DNA of 64,000 bases. It comes from Flavisolibacter longurius (GTDB taxonomy: Bacteria; Bacteroidota; Bacteroidia; Chitinophagales; Chitinophagaceae). Positions 9,947 through 20,581 of this stretch are shown piece after piece. Location: contig JACJGO010000023.1 of assembly GCA_014163555.1 (NCBI GenBank), forward strand, positions 51,265-115,264, in the 5' to 3' direction. The position numbers and the translations under genes were made by a program. Position 1 is the stretch's first letter. Each line of letters starts with the position of its first letter. The notes under the pieces are model-generated. The model had not been told where the DNA came from, made no database searches, and was given only the letters and a program-made list of their open reading frames with translations.

Positions 9947-10438
9947 ATGAAAAAAAAGATCCTTCTTTTTGCTTTCGCTGTTATTTCCGTTGCAACGTTG
10001 CATGCACAATCCAACGTAGGTTTTTCGGGAGGCATACGGTTAGGCCTGCCCGTAGGTGATTTTGGCGACTCCCATAGTTTTGGGATTGGTGCCGAAATCC
10101 AGGGAGAAGCGAGACTTGCCAGCAATGTCACCATTCCATTTTCAGCTAGCTACACTCATTTTATTGGAAAAGAATTTTTAGGTGCTCGTGTCGATGGTGT
10201 GGGCTTGATTCCCATACTGGCCGGTGTTCATATTTACCCTTCACCACAATTTTTTATTGGTGGAAAACTGGGTTACGGGGTTCTGACCGGTGGTGGCGAC
10301 AGTGAAGGTGCGTTCAACTATGAGCCGCGCCTTGGCTACAATGGCAGCAAAGTACAGGTAGCGCTTGGCTATAACGGCCTGACCAAAGATGGCTCAACCC
10401 TCGGACACATTGCACTGGTAACAATGATTAAGTTTTAA
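9947..10438 (+). CDS. Small outer membrane beta-barrel protein
   Basis: A 163-residue protein with a clear signal peptide (cut near LHAQSN) followed by alternating amphipathic strands rich in Gly, Tyr and Phe, ending in a hydrophobic strand with terminal Phe (ALVTMIKF), as expected for insertion by the BAM machine. The pattern (GGIRLGLPVGDF, GAEIQGEARLA, GGKLGYGVL, VQVALGYNG) matches the PorT/OmpW-like outer membrane beta-barrel families of Bacteroidota. About eight strands fit the length. It has its own downstream terminator. The function is unknown. Confidence 0.85.
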   Translation: MKKKILLFAFAVISVATLHAQSNVGFSGGIRLGLPVGDFGDSHSFGIGAEIQGEARLASNVTIPFSASYTHFIGKEFLGARVDGVGLIPILAGVHIYPSPQFFIGGKLGYGVLTGGGDSEGAFNYEPRLGYNGSKVQVALGYNGLTKDGSTLGHIALVTMIKF

Positions 10439-10555
10439 GTCAAATACTTCTCCAATCAAAAAATCAATTTCCGCACCATCTGTATTCAACAACACCTGTT
10501 TTAACAGGCTTCGAACGGTGATATAATACCAACGCTCCTCAACCCAATCGCATGC

Positions 10556-10590
10556 AAAAAAGAACTTCCAAAAGGAAGTTCTTTTTTTTT
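10556..10590 (+). terminator. Strong intrinsic terminator
   Basis: AGAACTTCC (10561-10569) pairs perfectly with GGAAGTTCT (10574-10582) around an AAAA loop, with five A before and about nine T after. It ends transcription of the beta-barrel gene 120 bp upstream. The A run also makes it usable from the minus strand. Confidence 0.9.
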
Positions 10591-11690
10591 TATTATTCTT
10601 TACAACTATAACATTCAACAGGAACAAAAGCTTGCCTATCGTTATCCAGTTAAATAATGGTTTTTTGTAAAGATTTTAGAAGAACTGATTCTGCACCAAA
10701 CAGCGATAACTTGAATATTGTAATTTCTGGCCGAACAGTAAACCTGACCTGCTATAAATGTCCTGATGCTGGAATCCTATCTTTTTGATTATTGAATTCC
10801 TAGGGCAGAATCCAGTGCTTAATACTACGGCATTCTGCAAGTAATTAAAAAATTTTCAATGCTGTTGATGTTAAGAAGACTGTTACGTTAGAACTAATTT
10901 TTAAAACAGGTTAAAACGATCCGAAACGATGCAAAATAGGGGGTAGTTCACCTTTTTTTCAGGTATTTATTTTTCGCAAGTGTAATAAACTGATATAAAA
11001 GCACATATCCCAAAAGTTCAGGTTCCATTGGTATACAGAGTAAGTCTCAAATCAGTCGATCTCTTTCAGGGGAAGGATTGGTGTTCAAAGCCTATGCAGG
11101 TCATGCTCAAAATCTCAATAAATAGGCAATTTCCAAACTCCACAGATTTCTTGCAGTTTAACCTTCACGCCGTTGTAATAACACCTGCCTATTATTGATT
11201 CCAACATGACAGGGAAAACCACTCCCGTGAAGTGGAAATACAATAAGGCAAAAACCGGCAAAATGACTCCGATGTATCGTTTAGTCTAATGATAATATTC
11301 TAAGAGTGTACCAACAGATTGAAAACTTCGTGGCGAAGCACTGGCAAAAATCAAACGACTTTTCTACTTTGAAGATTTTTCGATAAACATCATTAGCACA
11401 TAATTTTGGCTGCAGTCTCTAATTTTTACAGTTGTTTTTTTAAGCAAGATGCTTGCGGTTAACTCACCGTTCTGGTCTCTAGATGTACTTATCCATGGTT
11501 TTCGTGTGCTTCCTTGTTTTTTGCTGTATCCGCTGATCATCAATCTTTGCGTATAAAACAGTAGCAGGAACACTTCGTAATAATGTTCTTTTTCCGGCGA
11601 TTCGCCTACTATTATTTACCTCCAAGGAGGTATAGCATCTACCAAATGCAGCATCTATATTTGCCCACATTAAAAATCCAACAGTATCGT
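10591..11690. other. Gap of about 1.1 kb with no gene seen
   Basis: AT-rich, with no ORF of coding character. It contains a 16-bp perfect palindrome at 11617-11632 (TACCTCCAAGGAGGTA), 58 bp before the start of the next gene, and one copy of a loose GCAGAATCNAG motif near 10805. It presumably includes the promoter of the delta-60 gene. Confidence 0.6.
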
Positions 11691-13475
11691 ATGAAACATC
11701 TTTACGCCTCGATTGCCTTACTCTTTTCCCTTTCTTCTTTTGGTCAAGCCGGCTCCCTGGTGAGCACCTTTGGCACTGGTGGCAGGGTGCAGACCAGCTT
11801 TTCTTCTTTACAGGACGGAGCCACAGCTCTACTTGTTCAGCCAGACGGTAAGCTGGTAGCAGGCGGAACCAGTCTGTTTAGCGGTAACCAGGATTTTTCC
11901 CTGGCCCGGTATAACACGGACGGCACCCTTGATCTTACGTTCAGCAGCGATGGCAAACAAACCACCGCAATCGGAACAGGAAGCGATATAATCAATGGCA
12001 TGGCTCTACAAGCCGATGGAAAGATTGTAGCCGTTGGTGAGACGCTTGTTGGCTCCACCTACATGGCCGCCATTGCACGGTACAATACAGATGGTACCCT
12101 GGACGCAAGCTTCAGCGGAGATGGAAAACATACGGTTACACTGGGAACCAAGAACGCCTATGCCTATGCGGTGGCAATCCAGCCGGATGGAAAAATCCTG
12201 GTGGCTGGCTACACCTTTGAACCGGGAACCGTGGATTTTACCGTGTTTCGTTTCTTAAGCGATGGTACCCTCGACGTCTCATTCAGTGGCGACGGTATCG
12301 CTACGGTGGATTATGCCTCCACACTTGACAATGCCTATGCAATGGCGCTGCAGCCGGATGGTAAAATTCTGCTGGCCGGTAACGCCTCTGCCAATTTCAT
12401 GCTGGCCCGGCTCAATTCGGACGGCTCAATGGACAGCAGCTTCGACGGAGATGGAAAGCTGGTTACTGTATTCGCCAACGGTGCCCGGCTTAACACAGTA
12501 GCCCTGCAGGCAGACGGAAAAATCGTGGCTGCAGGCCAGCGGTCCTATAATGATCCAATGATGGATCGCACAGTATATGATGGCATAGTAACCCGTTATA
12601 CTTCCACCGGGCAATTGGATGCTACCTTTAACGGCACCGGTCAGCTGTCCCTGGATCTGGGTTCAGATAATGACAACATCCGGTCTGTGAAACTGCAAAA
12701 TGATGGAAAAATCATGCTTTGTGCAACCGGGAACATGAACTTCACCCTGGCTCGCCTCAACACAAACGGGACTTTAGATAACAGCTTTGATGGCGATGGA
12801 AAGGTTGACGTAAGTTTTGGATCACCTTCCTACAGCAATGCCCTGGCCCTTTGGGGTGATCGGATCTTTATAGCCGGTTCTATTAATAGCCGCTTCGGAC
12901 TGGCTGCCTACCAAAACGACGCTTTCCCGCTACCGGTCACGCTGTCATTTTTTGGTGGAACAAGACAAATCAGCGGTGTGCAGCTATCCTGGCAAACTGC
13001 GAGCGAACAAAACACGGATCATTTTGAGTTGGAACGCAGTGCTGATGGACGCAGCTTTTCACCCATCGGCCGTGTAGCTGCAACGGGAAACACTACCTCC
13101 GCAGTCAAATATGGTTTTCTGGATACCCATCCTGGAACAGGAAGCAAATATTACAGGGTGAAAGTGGTTGATAGAGATGGGAAGTTTTCCTACAGTGAGG
13201 TTATCAACGTAAATAACCCTATAATGGTCAAATTGGATCTCTACCCCAACCCCTTCCGCCAGCATGCTACCATCAAAATGGGAGGTGCACAGCAAGCCGG
13301 AATATTTACACTTCGGGTGCTAGATGCAGGGGGCAGACTGGTGGACATGAAAAGAAATCTACCGGCAGGACAAACCATACAGTTGGGAAGCCAATACAGA
13401 CCCGGTACCTACATGGTTGAAGTTGTCCAGGGAGACAGACGCTACCAAACGTGGCTCATCAAAGTTTCTGAATAA
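11691..13475 (+). CDS. T9SS-secreted delta-60 repeat protein
   Basis: The start at ATG 11691 is chosen because it gives a clean signal peptide (MKHLYASIALLFSLSSFGQA); the frame is open further upstream. Residues about 25-420 form six or seven delta-60 type repeats, each with a pattern such as ALQPDGKILVAG, then FTLARLNTNGTLD, then FDGDGKV; these predict a beta-propeller. A short fibronectin-like region (LSWQTASEQNTDHFELERS) follows, and the last 80 residues are a type IX sorting domain (LYPNPFRQHATIKM up to GTYMVEVVQGDRRYQTWLIKVSE). The protein should be exported across the outer membrane and attached to the surface or released. The ligand or role is unknown. A terminator follows at once. Confidence 0.88.
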   Translation: MKHLYASIALLFSLSSFGQAGSLVSTFGTGGRVQTSFSSLQDGATALLVQPDGKLVAGGTSLFSGNQDFSLARYNTDGTLDLTFSSDGKQTTAIGTGSDIINGMALQADGKIVAVGETLVGSTYMAAIARYNTDGTLDASFSGDGKHTVTLGTKNAYAYAVAIQPDGKILVAGYTFEPGTVDFTVFRFLSDGTLDVSFSGDGIATVDYASTLDNAYAMALQPDGKILLAGNASANFMLARLNSDGSMDSSFDGDGKLVTVFANGARLNTVALQADGKIVAAGQRSYNDPMMDRTVYDGIVTRYTSTGQLDATFNGTGQLSLDLGSDNDNIRSVKLQNDGKIMLCATGNMNFTLARLNTNGTLDNSFDGDGKVDVSFGSPSYSNALALWGDRIFIAGSINSRFGLAAYQNDAFPLPVTLSFFGGTRQISGVQLSWQTASEQNTDHFELERSADGRSFSPIGRVAATGNTTSAVKYGFLDTHPGTGSKYYRVKVVDRDGKFSYSEVINVNNPIMVKLDLYPNPFRQHATIKMGGAQQAGIFTLRVLDAGGRLVDMKRNLPAGQTIQLGSQYRPGTYMVEVVQGDRRYQTWLIKVSE

Positions 13476-13496
13476 AGCCCTTTAAAGATTTAAGCG

Positions 13497-13525
13497 AAAA
13501 GGCGGCTCTTTGGGCCGCCTTTTTG
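13497..13525 (+). terminator. Intrinsic terminator of the delta-60 gene
   Basis: AAGGCGGC (13499-13506) pairs with GCCGCCTT (13514-13521), followed by a T run, 20 bp after the stop. Confidence 0.9.
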
Positions 13526-14189
13526 TTGTGAGCGATTGGGGTCGGGAGGAAGGATCTACAATAAAAGGAACGGTGGTAAAACCTAATTCTTGCGTTCAAT
13601 CGGTGGAACCTGCGACTCCAGCTTCTTCTTCATTATAAATAATGGAAAGCTGCAAAGGATTCGTAAGGACGATTCGTGGTCTTCTCTTTTATAATTCAAC
13701 CTTTCGCTGACCTTTGCCTTACTCTTCAATTACGGCTTTTCTTAAGATGCAGAGGCCTGTTTTCCTTACATCATCCCAGATAACGTTACTGAGTAGTTGT
13801 TTTGGAAATGCACCCATCAAATTGATTAAGATTCCTGTGTTCGTTGCCGATTCAAGGTAGTGGGCACCAAAGATTTTACCCATCACGGTTACGCTGTCAC
13901 CGACAAAATTGATTACATCTTAGAGTTTGACACCTTTTGTGTTACTGTATTAATAGTATCGATGACAGCCAAAAGAAGAAACAGCTGTTTTAAAGTGAAA
14001 AGATCAAGCGGTAAACAATCATTACTAATAAAAAGGCCCATTGTTGAAAGCGGAGCGTTTCCAGGTCCCGTTAATGGCAGATGCCTTTTTGTTGTCTTAC
14101 CGTCGAGCCTGTGTGAATAGACCTGAGTTGTTAACGTCCCTGCTTTAAGGTACTGTTTTTGCTAAATACGTATAAACCATACCGGTACC
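13526..14189. other. Gap with no convincing gene
   Basis: About 660 bp. One frame is open at 13860-14120, but its translation has no coding character and no recognisable domain, so I leave it out. Confidence 0.55.
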
Positions 14190-14495
14190 ATGAACTGTCG
14201 TGCCTCCGTGCTGTTCCAAAACGCAATTGCACACTACACCATCACAGAAGAAGAGGAAGGCGTTTTCCTTGCCCATTTGCAGCACTTTAGTGGATTGAGC
14301 GAAGAGACTCCGCCATTGAAAATCCTGCTCATGCGGGGAATCCGGCGTTGGATCGGGAGCTTGGATAATCAGCAGGTACTGGATGCGCTGGGGCACGCAA
14401 TCGATAAAAAGTCTACGTGGGCTGCGCCTGCCAAACCGTTGTCACAAGTCATAACCTCAAACCAAACAGAGCAACCAACGGTGGATGAAAGTTGA
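14190..14495 (+). CDS. Possible small hypothetical protein
   Basis: A 101-residue frame. I do not recognise the family. The middle (ITEEEEGVFLAHLQHFSGLSE, then PPLKILLMRGIRRWIGS, then QVLDALGHAIDKKS) looks like a compact helical protein with amphipathic segments, while the last 25 residues are polar and probably disordered. It has no signal peptide or membrane segment. There is no clear ribosome site or promoter, and it sits alone in a gene-poor stretch. It may be real but unexpressed or decaying. Confidence 0.4.
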   Translation: MNCRASVLFQNAIAHYTITEEEEGVFLAHLQHFSGLSEETPPLKILLMRGIRRWIGSLDNQQVLDALGHAIDKKSTWAAPAKPLSQVITSNQTEQPTVDES

Positions 14496-14923
14496 CTTCC
14501 CTCACTGCGTACAGACCTTTTCCAATGATAATAACCATTCATCAAAGGAGGAAGTTTTCGAGTACCTCAAATTATTATATACTTCTCTCCCATCCATTTT
14601 GTACGTTGGCTAAAACGGGAATACCAACCTTCGGTGCACCGTAGATTATCCTTTTAAATTGGTGGAGCAATGGCATGTTTCAAAAACGAAATCCTGTGTT
14701 TAGCTATGCAGGGAAGCGTGAAAGCAGGTCAGCAATCATGCGATGAATGTGTCCATGAACAAAACAAGATAAACTTCACTGTACCGAAGAATACATCGCT
14801 CGATTTTGCCTTGAGTGAAGATGTTTTCATGAACTTAAATAAACATGTGGCGATATCAAATTCTTTCTATTTACCTATGCCGAGGATTTTGGCTAAAGAA
14901 GGGGCAAAATTTTAATTGAAAAT
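14496..14923. other. Gap with no convincing gene
   Basis: About 430 bp. An 81-codon open frame at 14670-14915 has no coding character. No hairpin of note. Confidence 0.5.
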
Positions 14924-15385
14924 TTATAAAATTCGTTTTAAAAAAGAAAAAATCCCATATCCAATCATACCACCCAAGGTGTTGAGTAACACATCATCAA
15001 TATCTGCCTTTCCAATTTGCGCTATTCGCTGATAAACTTCAAAACAAACACTCAGAGCCATTGTTGATACCATAATTTTTACAAAAGTGGCCGTAGACCG
15101 AACCACAAGGGGAAGTAGCAATCCCAGGGGAACAAATAGCAAAATGTTACCGGCGAGATTGAAAAAGGCAGATGAGGTAGAAACCGAATCCGTTAGAAAG
15201 AATTTAATAGTTCGAAATGGCACAACGTTGTAATCTCTATAGGAGGAGTTAGCATGATGCTTTTTATAATAACTGCTTGCAGGAACGATACGAAAGAAAA
15301 ATAATCCTTTAAAAAGAACAATCCGTATCAGTGCTGCCAAATAACCCCAAAAAACAATCACCAAAATCAAACGCTTCTTCTTCAT
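14924..15385 (-). CDS. VanZ-like membrane protein
   Basis: About 153 residues from the ATG at 15385, chosen because it gives the basic start MKKKRLILVIV before the first helix; the frame runs 19 codons further upstream to 15442. Four hydrophobic segments are visible, with the VanZ-family pattern: NVVPFRTIKFF in the loop, then FNLAGNILLFVPLGLLLPL, then ALSVCFEVYQ, then the acidic DIDDVLLNTLGGMIGYG. VanZ proteins are small inner membrane proteins; one is linked to teicoplanin resistance in Gram-positives, but the role in Bacteroidota is unknown. The gene stands alone. Confidence 0.85.
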   Translation of the reverse strand: MKKKRLILVIVFWGYLAALIRIVLFKGLFFFRIVPASSYYKKHHANSSYRDYNVVPFRTIKFFLTDSVSTSSAFFNLAGNILLFVPLGLLLPLVVRSTATFVKIMVSTMALSVCFEVYQRIAQIGKADIDDVLLNTLGGMIGYGIFSFLKRIL

Positions 15386-16050
15386 CAGAATCAAAATATG
15401 TAAATACAGGTTACCATAAAAACTTCTCAATTTAGCGTACATTCATAACAAGTGCATGTGAAAAAAATTTTAACTTATGCCCCAATAATCAAAATCTCAA
15501 GGCTAGGTAGAGAACACTTAAAACTTTCAACCTGGATGAATACAAAATCTTGAATGCCATTTGGGTGATCTCACAGAACTGTTCATGCTTAAATTGGACG
15601 ACAAGCTGTAGTATACCTGAATTTGCAATTTCTGCCTCTACTTACAATTTTCGGAGAAATGTAGTTTTTTGAAAATCCGCCACTTTATAACCAGCTCAGC
15701 ACAACACGATTTTGAAGGGGTTAACACCTAGTCCCCACGAATACCAGCAGCTGAATCGAGCGCTTCAACATAGAAAAGATCAATGACAGTTGATTTGCGA
15801 ATTGATCATCGTATACACTCTTTGAATGAATAGAATACTATTTTCTTAAAACACAGTTTTAATTGAGTCTAAACGACAAAAATTGTGTGCTGTTTATCGG
15901 GCTATCACGTATTTCTTTTGCGTAAGTGGAAAAAAAGGTATGCATTTAAATAGCAAAAAAAGATGATTGGCAATCGTAGTTTTGGTTTTCAGCAAACCTT
16001 CGATAGTCAATTATAAAAGCAAAGGAATTTTATGTTTTATCCCGCCAAAT
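15386..16050. other. Gap of about 660 bp with no gene seen
   Basis: AT-rich sequence with many stops in all frames. It holds another copy of the loose GC(A/T)GAATCGAGC motif near 15749. The VanZ promoter should be at its left end. Confidence 0.55.
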
Positions 16051-16079
16051 AAAAAAGGCCCCATTTCTGGAGCCTTGAA
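16051..16079 (-). terminator. Intrinsic terminator of the nuclease gene
   Basis: AAGGCCCC and GGAGCCTT (16055-16076) pair with one mismatch around a six-base loop. On the minus strand a run of six T follows. It lies 20 bp past the nuclease stop. Confidence 0.75.
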
Positions 16080-16098
16080 AAAAATGAATTATTCTTTA

Positions 16099-19000
16099 TC
16101 ACTTGTTTAAGTAAAGCTTTTCACTCTCAATGCCATCAGCATACACAATACGAACAATGTATAACCCTGCCGGCAATCGATGGGTATCTATGTTGCAAAG
16201 GCTCTGTCCTTTGGCAAATTTGCTGACTCTACTGAAATGCACCCGGCCATTTAAGTCTACCAATTCCAAACGTCCCTGCTTTTCGGTTTGAGTAATGTAG
16301 GCTACCCGAACAAGAGAAGGATTGATAGCACTTGCACTTAATAAGCTGCTATTCTTCTTCATATTGATGGTCTGTACATGACTGTAAGCAACAGAACCGT
16401 CCAGTGAAGTGACCCGCAAGCGGTAGTGCGTTTGACCTGGCCATGGCTTCACCTCCAGCGAATAGGCGGTGCCCGTGCGGCTGGTGCCCAAGCCCTGTAC
16501 CGAATCGATCGGCTCAAAATTTATCCCGTTGCGTGAACGCTCCACAACAAAATAGTGGCTATTGATCTCATGGCTCGTGATCCACTCAAAAGCCACCATA
16601 CCACCTTTTATCGTTCCGGTAAATCCTTTAAAGTCGATAGGCCGCGCAAAATAGCGAAGGTCATAGCGGGCTACCACCGGATAGTGATCCGATGTGGAAG
16701 AACCATAGCTGCTGACCCAACTGCTGACGTAATTTGCAACGTGCGCAGATTGCGGCACATAGGCAATGCCTGTTTCATTGGAAGCAACCTGGTGATCGAT
16801 CATATCGGCGTAGGATGTTGTGGATGCACTACCGGACAGGCTTAGCGGAAGTGTAATGGGCTTGTAATTCTTCTCATCCTGAACAAAGGAAACATATGAA
16901 GTCACATCTCCCGGAATACCAGTCGCGATGGTCTTGTCCAAGTCATCGTTGAAGTCACCCAGCATAATGATATTGGCAAAAGGATACTGGGCATTCAGAG
17001 AATCCCGCAGTTCATCAGCAGCCCCTTTGCGACGCATCCATGACTCCTGCTGTTCGGCAATGTCACCCGTATTGGCTTTTCCATGTACCAAAATAAAATT
17101 GATGGTGGTAGTGACGCCTTCCAAGTTTACCTCAGCTTTCATAAGGTAAGGGAAGCGACCACTGGCCCAGTTGTTATAGGCTGAAGAGCTACCTCCATTA
17201 CGCAACACACCATAAGTGCTGATGGACTTCACCACGTCGGCTTTATAAATAAAGGCCAGTTTTTGGGCCGTTGCATAATCGGGATCCGAGGGGTCGTCGG
17301 CATAGGACCCATAGTCATTGATGGTATAGGCATAACCTGGCATTTGCGCAACCATTGCTTCCAGCCGTTCGATGTTTACCACTTCAGAAAGAGCATACAC
17401 ATCGGCATTGAGCTTTTGAAGGATCGTTTTTACGTTTTCCTGTTGCTGGCTATCATTGGTCGGACCGTTGGGGCCACCGAACCATTCCACGTTCCAGTTC
17501 ACCACTTTAAGAGCCCGTAAGCTGGTACCGGAAAGTGAAGTGATGTCCCGGGTTACGCCTTCGCTCGTGGCGATGATCTTACCGCTGAAGTCAACATTAG
17601 CAGTTGTCGGCACAAAACGTACATACAAGTTCTGCACGCCTGCTTCGGTGGCTTCTTTTGGCAGCTGAACCGTTTTTGAGAATACACTGTTATCCAATGA
17701 CAGTTCAAAGCCGGCGGGTGCCGTAAATGCAATGGCATTCTGCAGATTATACGCATCTACTGTGATGAGTGATGATGCGGATTGAGTGCCAGCCTTGGCA
17801 TAATCAAAATTCAACAAGGAAGGGCTGGTGATGACTACCGGCTCGGGAGCAACATCTTTTGTAATCCTGAAATTATCCAGCGTCCAACGGGAAGCATTTA
17901 GTTGGGGCGAAGACGTATAAACAAAGGCGATGTAAACATTATCTCCTTTGAAAGCACGCAAATCAATTTGGGAGGACGTAGTCCACTGGGCAGAATTCAC
18001 GGCCGGGAAATGCCCCCTGATCTCTGTCCATGTAAAGTCACGTGGGTGGCTGGTGCCATCATAGTCAGTAGAAACAACCAGTTTCAGTCCAGGTCCCTCA
18101 AAGGCAGAAATCGTAGCAAAAGAAAGTACCGGGTAAGGCATGGTGCTTAGATCAAAAGAAGGCGAGATCAACCAATCTTCATTTTCCTGAGCACCACCTG
18201 CATAGCCGTTGATCTGAATAGAGCCGGAACGATCCACACCAAACGTAGCACCGCAACTCCAGGTCTGGGCACCGGTGACACTATACTGTGTAAAGCCACT
18301 TAATGCATTTCCGTTGCAATCATTGAAGTCAAAGAAAAGCTTTTGCTCGCCAGTTGTAAAGGACCAGTCAGTGATACCGGCAAAATCATTTCCGGAAGCA
18401 TCTTCCAGTGCATCGGCACTGATCGCAATGGTGTAAGTGCGTGAAGGCTTTAGCGTAACATCCAACCGGAGTGTATTGCCATTCACAACGACACGGCTAT
18501 CGGCAATGGGAAGCGTTAGTAGATCGCCACCGGTACTTACAACTGATATCGTGCCGGTGCCGCCTTCTATCTTTTGAATGCCTTCATCAAATACAAGGCT
18601 TGGTTTTACAGCCGTTACTATACCAGTGCTCTGTTTTTCTGGCTGGTAAGTAGTAATGGCAGGTGCGTATGTATCCTTTACCGGACCACCTGTGGAGATT
18701 GTAAAGTCATCGATCGCCAATCCATCATCAGAGCTGGCGGCGTCAAAATCAGTCCAACGAATATAGAAAGTGCTTCCGGCCGGAATGTTTACATCCGTTA
18801 CTATATGCGTGATCACGATTCTGTTTTCATCGGCGTTCCCATTCCTGGCCCCAGCAGCCGAGAGATTGGGTGTTTCAAAATCCAATGCATCAATATCTGT
18901 CCAATTGCCCGTTCCCAGGCTGGTCGCATTCAAACTTAACTGGAAGTCAAGGCGGTCTTTCCGTGTGGTGGCACCCAACCGCCACAATTCACCTGTGTAC

Positions 19001-19362
19001 GTAATCGTAAGCGAGGTTACGGTACTACCCGTATTATTGGTAAAAGAAGCACCAATAGTTGGTTTCAGCGTTCCGGAAAGCAAAGTACCCAAGGCTCTTT
19101 CCGTACTGCCCGATGCACCAAAGCTGTAAACATCCCCAGCGTTACCAGAGCCGGTGCCTACCGAATATGATCCATTCACACTTCCGGATGTTCCCGTTTC
19201 GAGGATTTGCCAACCGGACGGAAGGATATTACTTGCGGTTGTGCCGGACAGGGTATTAAAATCTTGGGAATAACCCGAACCAGACAACGGCGCTTGTGCC
19301 TGCAATATCGCAGGCGCTGTGCAGCACATTCCCAACAAAAAGGAAAAGTAGAGTTTCTTCAT
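16099..19362 (-). CDS. T9SS-secreted endonuclease/exonuclease/phosphatase-fold protein
   Basis: The start at 19362 gives the signal peptide MKKLYFSFLLGMCC up to QAQAP; the frame is open 17 codons upstream. Domains in order: an N-terminal beta-sandwich with SLTITYTGELWR and DGLAIDDFTIS; a Big_5-like Ig domain (YAPAITTYQPEK up to ITDWSFTTG); a choice-of-anchor J type domain (NEDWLISPSFDLS); a further Ig-like segment; then an EEP nuclease/phosphatase domain with KVVNWNVEWFGG, DVYALSEVVN, VHGKAN, MLGDFNDD and SDHYPVVARY, covering the metal-binding Asn/Glu, the catalytic Asp/Asn and the terminal His. A T9SS C-terminal domain ends the protein. This is a large extracellular nuclease architecture, probably for scavenging DNA or phosphate; the true substrate is not shown. 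Confidence 0.9.
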   Translation of the reverse strand: MKKLYFSFLLGMCCTAPAILQAQAPLSGSGYSQDFNTLSGTTASNILPSGWQILETGTSGSVNGSYSVGTGSGNAGDVYSFGASGSTERALGTLLSGTLKPTIGASFTNNTGSTVTSLTITYTGELWRLGATTRKDRLDFQLSLNATSLGTGNWTDIDALDFETPNLSAAGARNGNADENRIVITHIVTDVNIPAGSTFYIRWTDFDAASSDDGLAIDDFTISTGGPVKDTYAPAITTYQPEKQSTGIVTAVKPSLVFDEGIQKIEGGTGTISVVSTGGDLLTLPIADSRVVVNGNTLRLDVTLKPSRTYTIAISADALEDASGNDFAGITDWSFTTGEQKLFFDFNDCNGNALSGFTQYSVTGAQTWSCGATFGVDRSGSIQINGYAGGAQENEDWLISPSFDLSTMPYPVLSFATISAFEGPGLKLVVSTDYDGTSHPRDFTWTEIRGHFPAVNSAQWTTSSQIDLRAFKGDNVYIAFVYTSSPQLNASRWTLDNFRITKDVAPEPVVITSPSLLNFDYAKAGTQSASSLITVDAYNLQNAIAFTAPAGFELSLDNSVFSKTVQLPKEATEAGVQNLYVRFVPTTANVDFSGKIIATSEGVTRDITSLSGTSLRALKVVNWNVEWFGGPNGPTNDSQQQENVKTILQKLNADVYALSEVVNIERLEAMVAQMPGYAYTINDYGSYADDPSDPDYATAQKLAFIYKADVVKSISTYGVLRNGGSSSAYNNWASGRFPYLMKAEVNLEGVTTTINFILVHGKANTGDIAEQQESWMRRKGAADELRDSLNAQYPFANIIMLGDFNDDLDKTIATGIPGDVTSYVSFVQDEKNYKPITLPLSLSGSASTTSYADMIDHQVASNETGIAYVPQSAHVANYVSSWVSSYGSSTSDHYPVVARYDLRYFARPIDFKGFTGTIKGGMVAFEWITSHEINSHYFVVERSRNGINFEPIDSVQGLGTSRTGTAYSLEVKPWPGQTHYRLRVTSLDGSVAYSHVQTINMKKNSSLLSASAINPSLVRVAYITQTEKQGRLELVDLNGRVHFSRVSKFAKGQSLCNIDTHRLPAGLYIVRIVYADGIESEKLYLNK

Positions 19363-19708
19363 GTGTTTACGTATAAATGAATAGTTGATGAGTAAAGGAA
19401 TTGTAAGTTTCAATGGAAGCGCACAAATATAAGAGGAAACAAAACGGGCGATCGGCCCTTCCTATTAAAATTTTATTACCAATGTGAAAAGCTTTTATAT
19501 ATTTAAAAATAAGCACTGGAGCGGCAAAACCTCCTGGGAGGCGATAGAAAGTTCTATAAACAGGAATATTGCAGTAAACACACCATTTCCCTAAACTGGA
19601 TCACGCTAAACCTATATGGAAAAATAGACCATAAAAACAAGGAGATGTGGAGTGCATTATGATGAAATACCCAAGCTCTCTAAACCGCTACTGCCTGAGC
19701 CAATAGAA

Positions 19709-19739
19709 GAAGGGAACTCTTTAACCAAGAGTTCCCTTC
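19709..19739. repeat. Orphan perfect inverted repeat
   Basis: GAAGGGAACTCTT (19709-19721) pairs over all 13 bases with AAGAGTTCCCTTC (19727-19739), with a five-base loop. There is no T run on either strand and no gene within 300 bp, so it is not an ordinary terminator. Confidence 0.8.
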
Positions 19740-19945
19740 AAAATGCCGGTTATCCTCTTTAAGCGGAAGACGGTGAGCCAAAACCCCGCAGTGATAAGTT
19801 AGATGCCGCTGCTTATACTAACTTTGGCGTTGTGCATACTGCCCTGCACAACAATATTATCTATCTCTTTAGTAGAAATAGCCATTTGCAAATTTAATGA
19901 TTGCATGATTTACATGTTTATGCAAAAGCATTATGTCACCTCTAT

Positions 19946-20018
19946 CGTCGCCTCAAAAGAAAAGCCTCACCAAACTCACACCTGAAAAGGGTTTCAAATT
20001 TTCGTGTGCCCAGGACTG
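19946..20018 (-). repeat. Partial copy of tRNA-Leu(GAG) 3' end plus terminator (att-like)
   Basis: By eye, about 64 of 75 aligned positions match 32608-32682, in the same orientation. The match ends exactly after GCCCAGGACTG, which is the last 12 bases of the tRNA-Leu gene read on the plus strand. The terminator part of this copy has lost hairpin pairing, so this looks like the decayed copy. It may be the far attachment site of an element that inserted into the tRNA 3' end. Confidence 0.7.
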
Positions 20019-20581
20019 ACATAATAGCTATCCATTATCGCATTGATAGTAACTTTATCATGTTTATTATTTTAATATGAGTAACAATACAATAAGAAAA
20101 ATGGTGTAAATAACAGCTAATCACAGCCAGGTATGTTATCAAGTAACAAGTCCGCAGTGAGTAAATTTTTCTTATAATGACTTGTACGTTGATAGAAGTT
20201 AAAAGAAACCTGCGTTACACCGGAGATGAATGCGATTGATTTTGCGCCATTACGCGTTGCCGATTTTGATGGAGTTAAACAAATTTTGCGTTTCCATTAC
20301 CTTTTTTAAACAAACACAAGATTGGAAAAAGCAGGTTAAACAACGTGTATCCTTTACCGTATGTCGCAATATCGTACAGAACATGTAACGAAAGCGAACA
20401 ATCTCTTTGCATCACAACTTCTACCAGGTTGAATATCATGCAAAAGCATTTTGGTTTGGTATTGGCTGCAAACTGATGTCGCCCGATGCCTGTGTTGATT
20501 ATAGTTCAATAAAAAAAATTGAATTGGCGGGAGATTGGTCTTTTCACCAACTGTCTTTTGTCAACGATCAAAATACACCTT

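Larger units (their letters stand above)
19363..20581. other. Gap of about 1.2 kb; no gene, holds hairpin and tRNA-like remnant
   Basis: I see no gene. It contains a perfect 13-bp hairpin (19709-19739) and a degraded copy of the tRNA-Leu(GAG) 3' end with its terminator (19946-20018), both listed separately. Confidence 0.6.

Noticed and set aside
13860..14120. 86-codon open frame
   Set aside because: No coding-like composition, no domain, no start signal.
14670..14915. 81-codon open frame
   Set aside because: Composition looks random; nothing supports expression.
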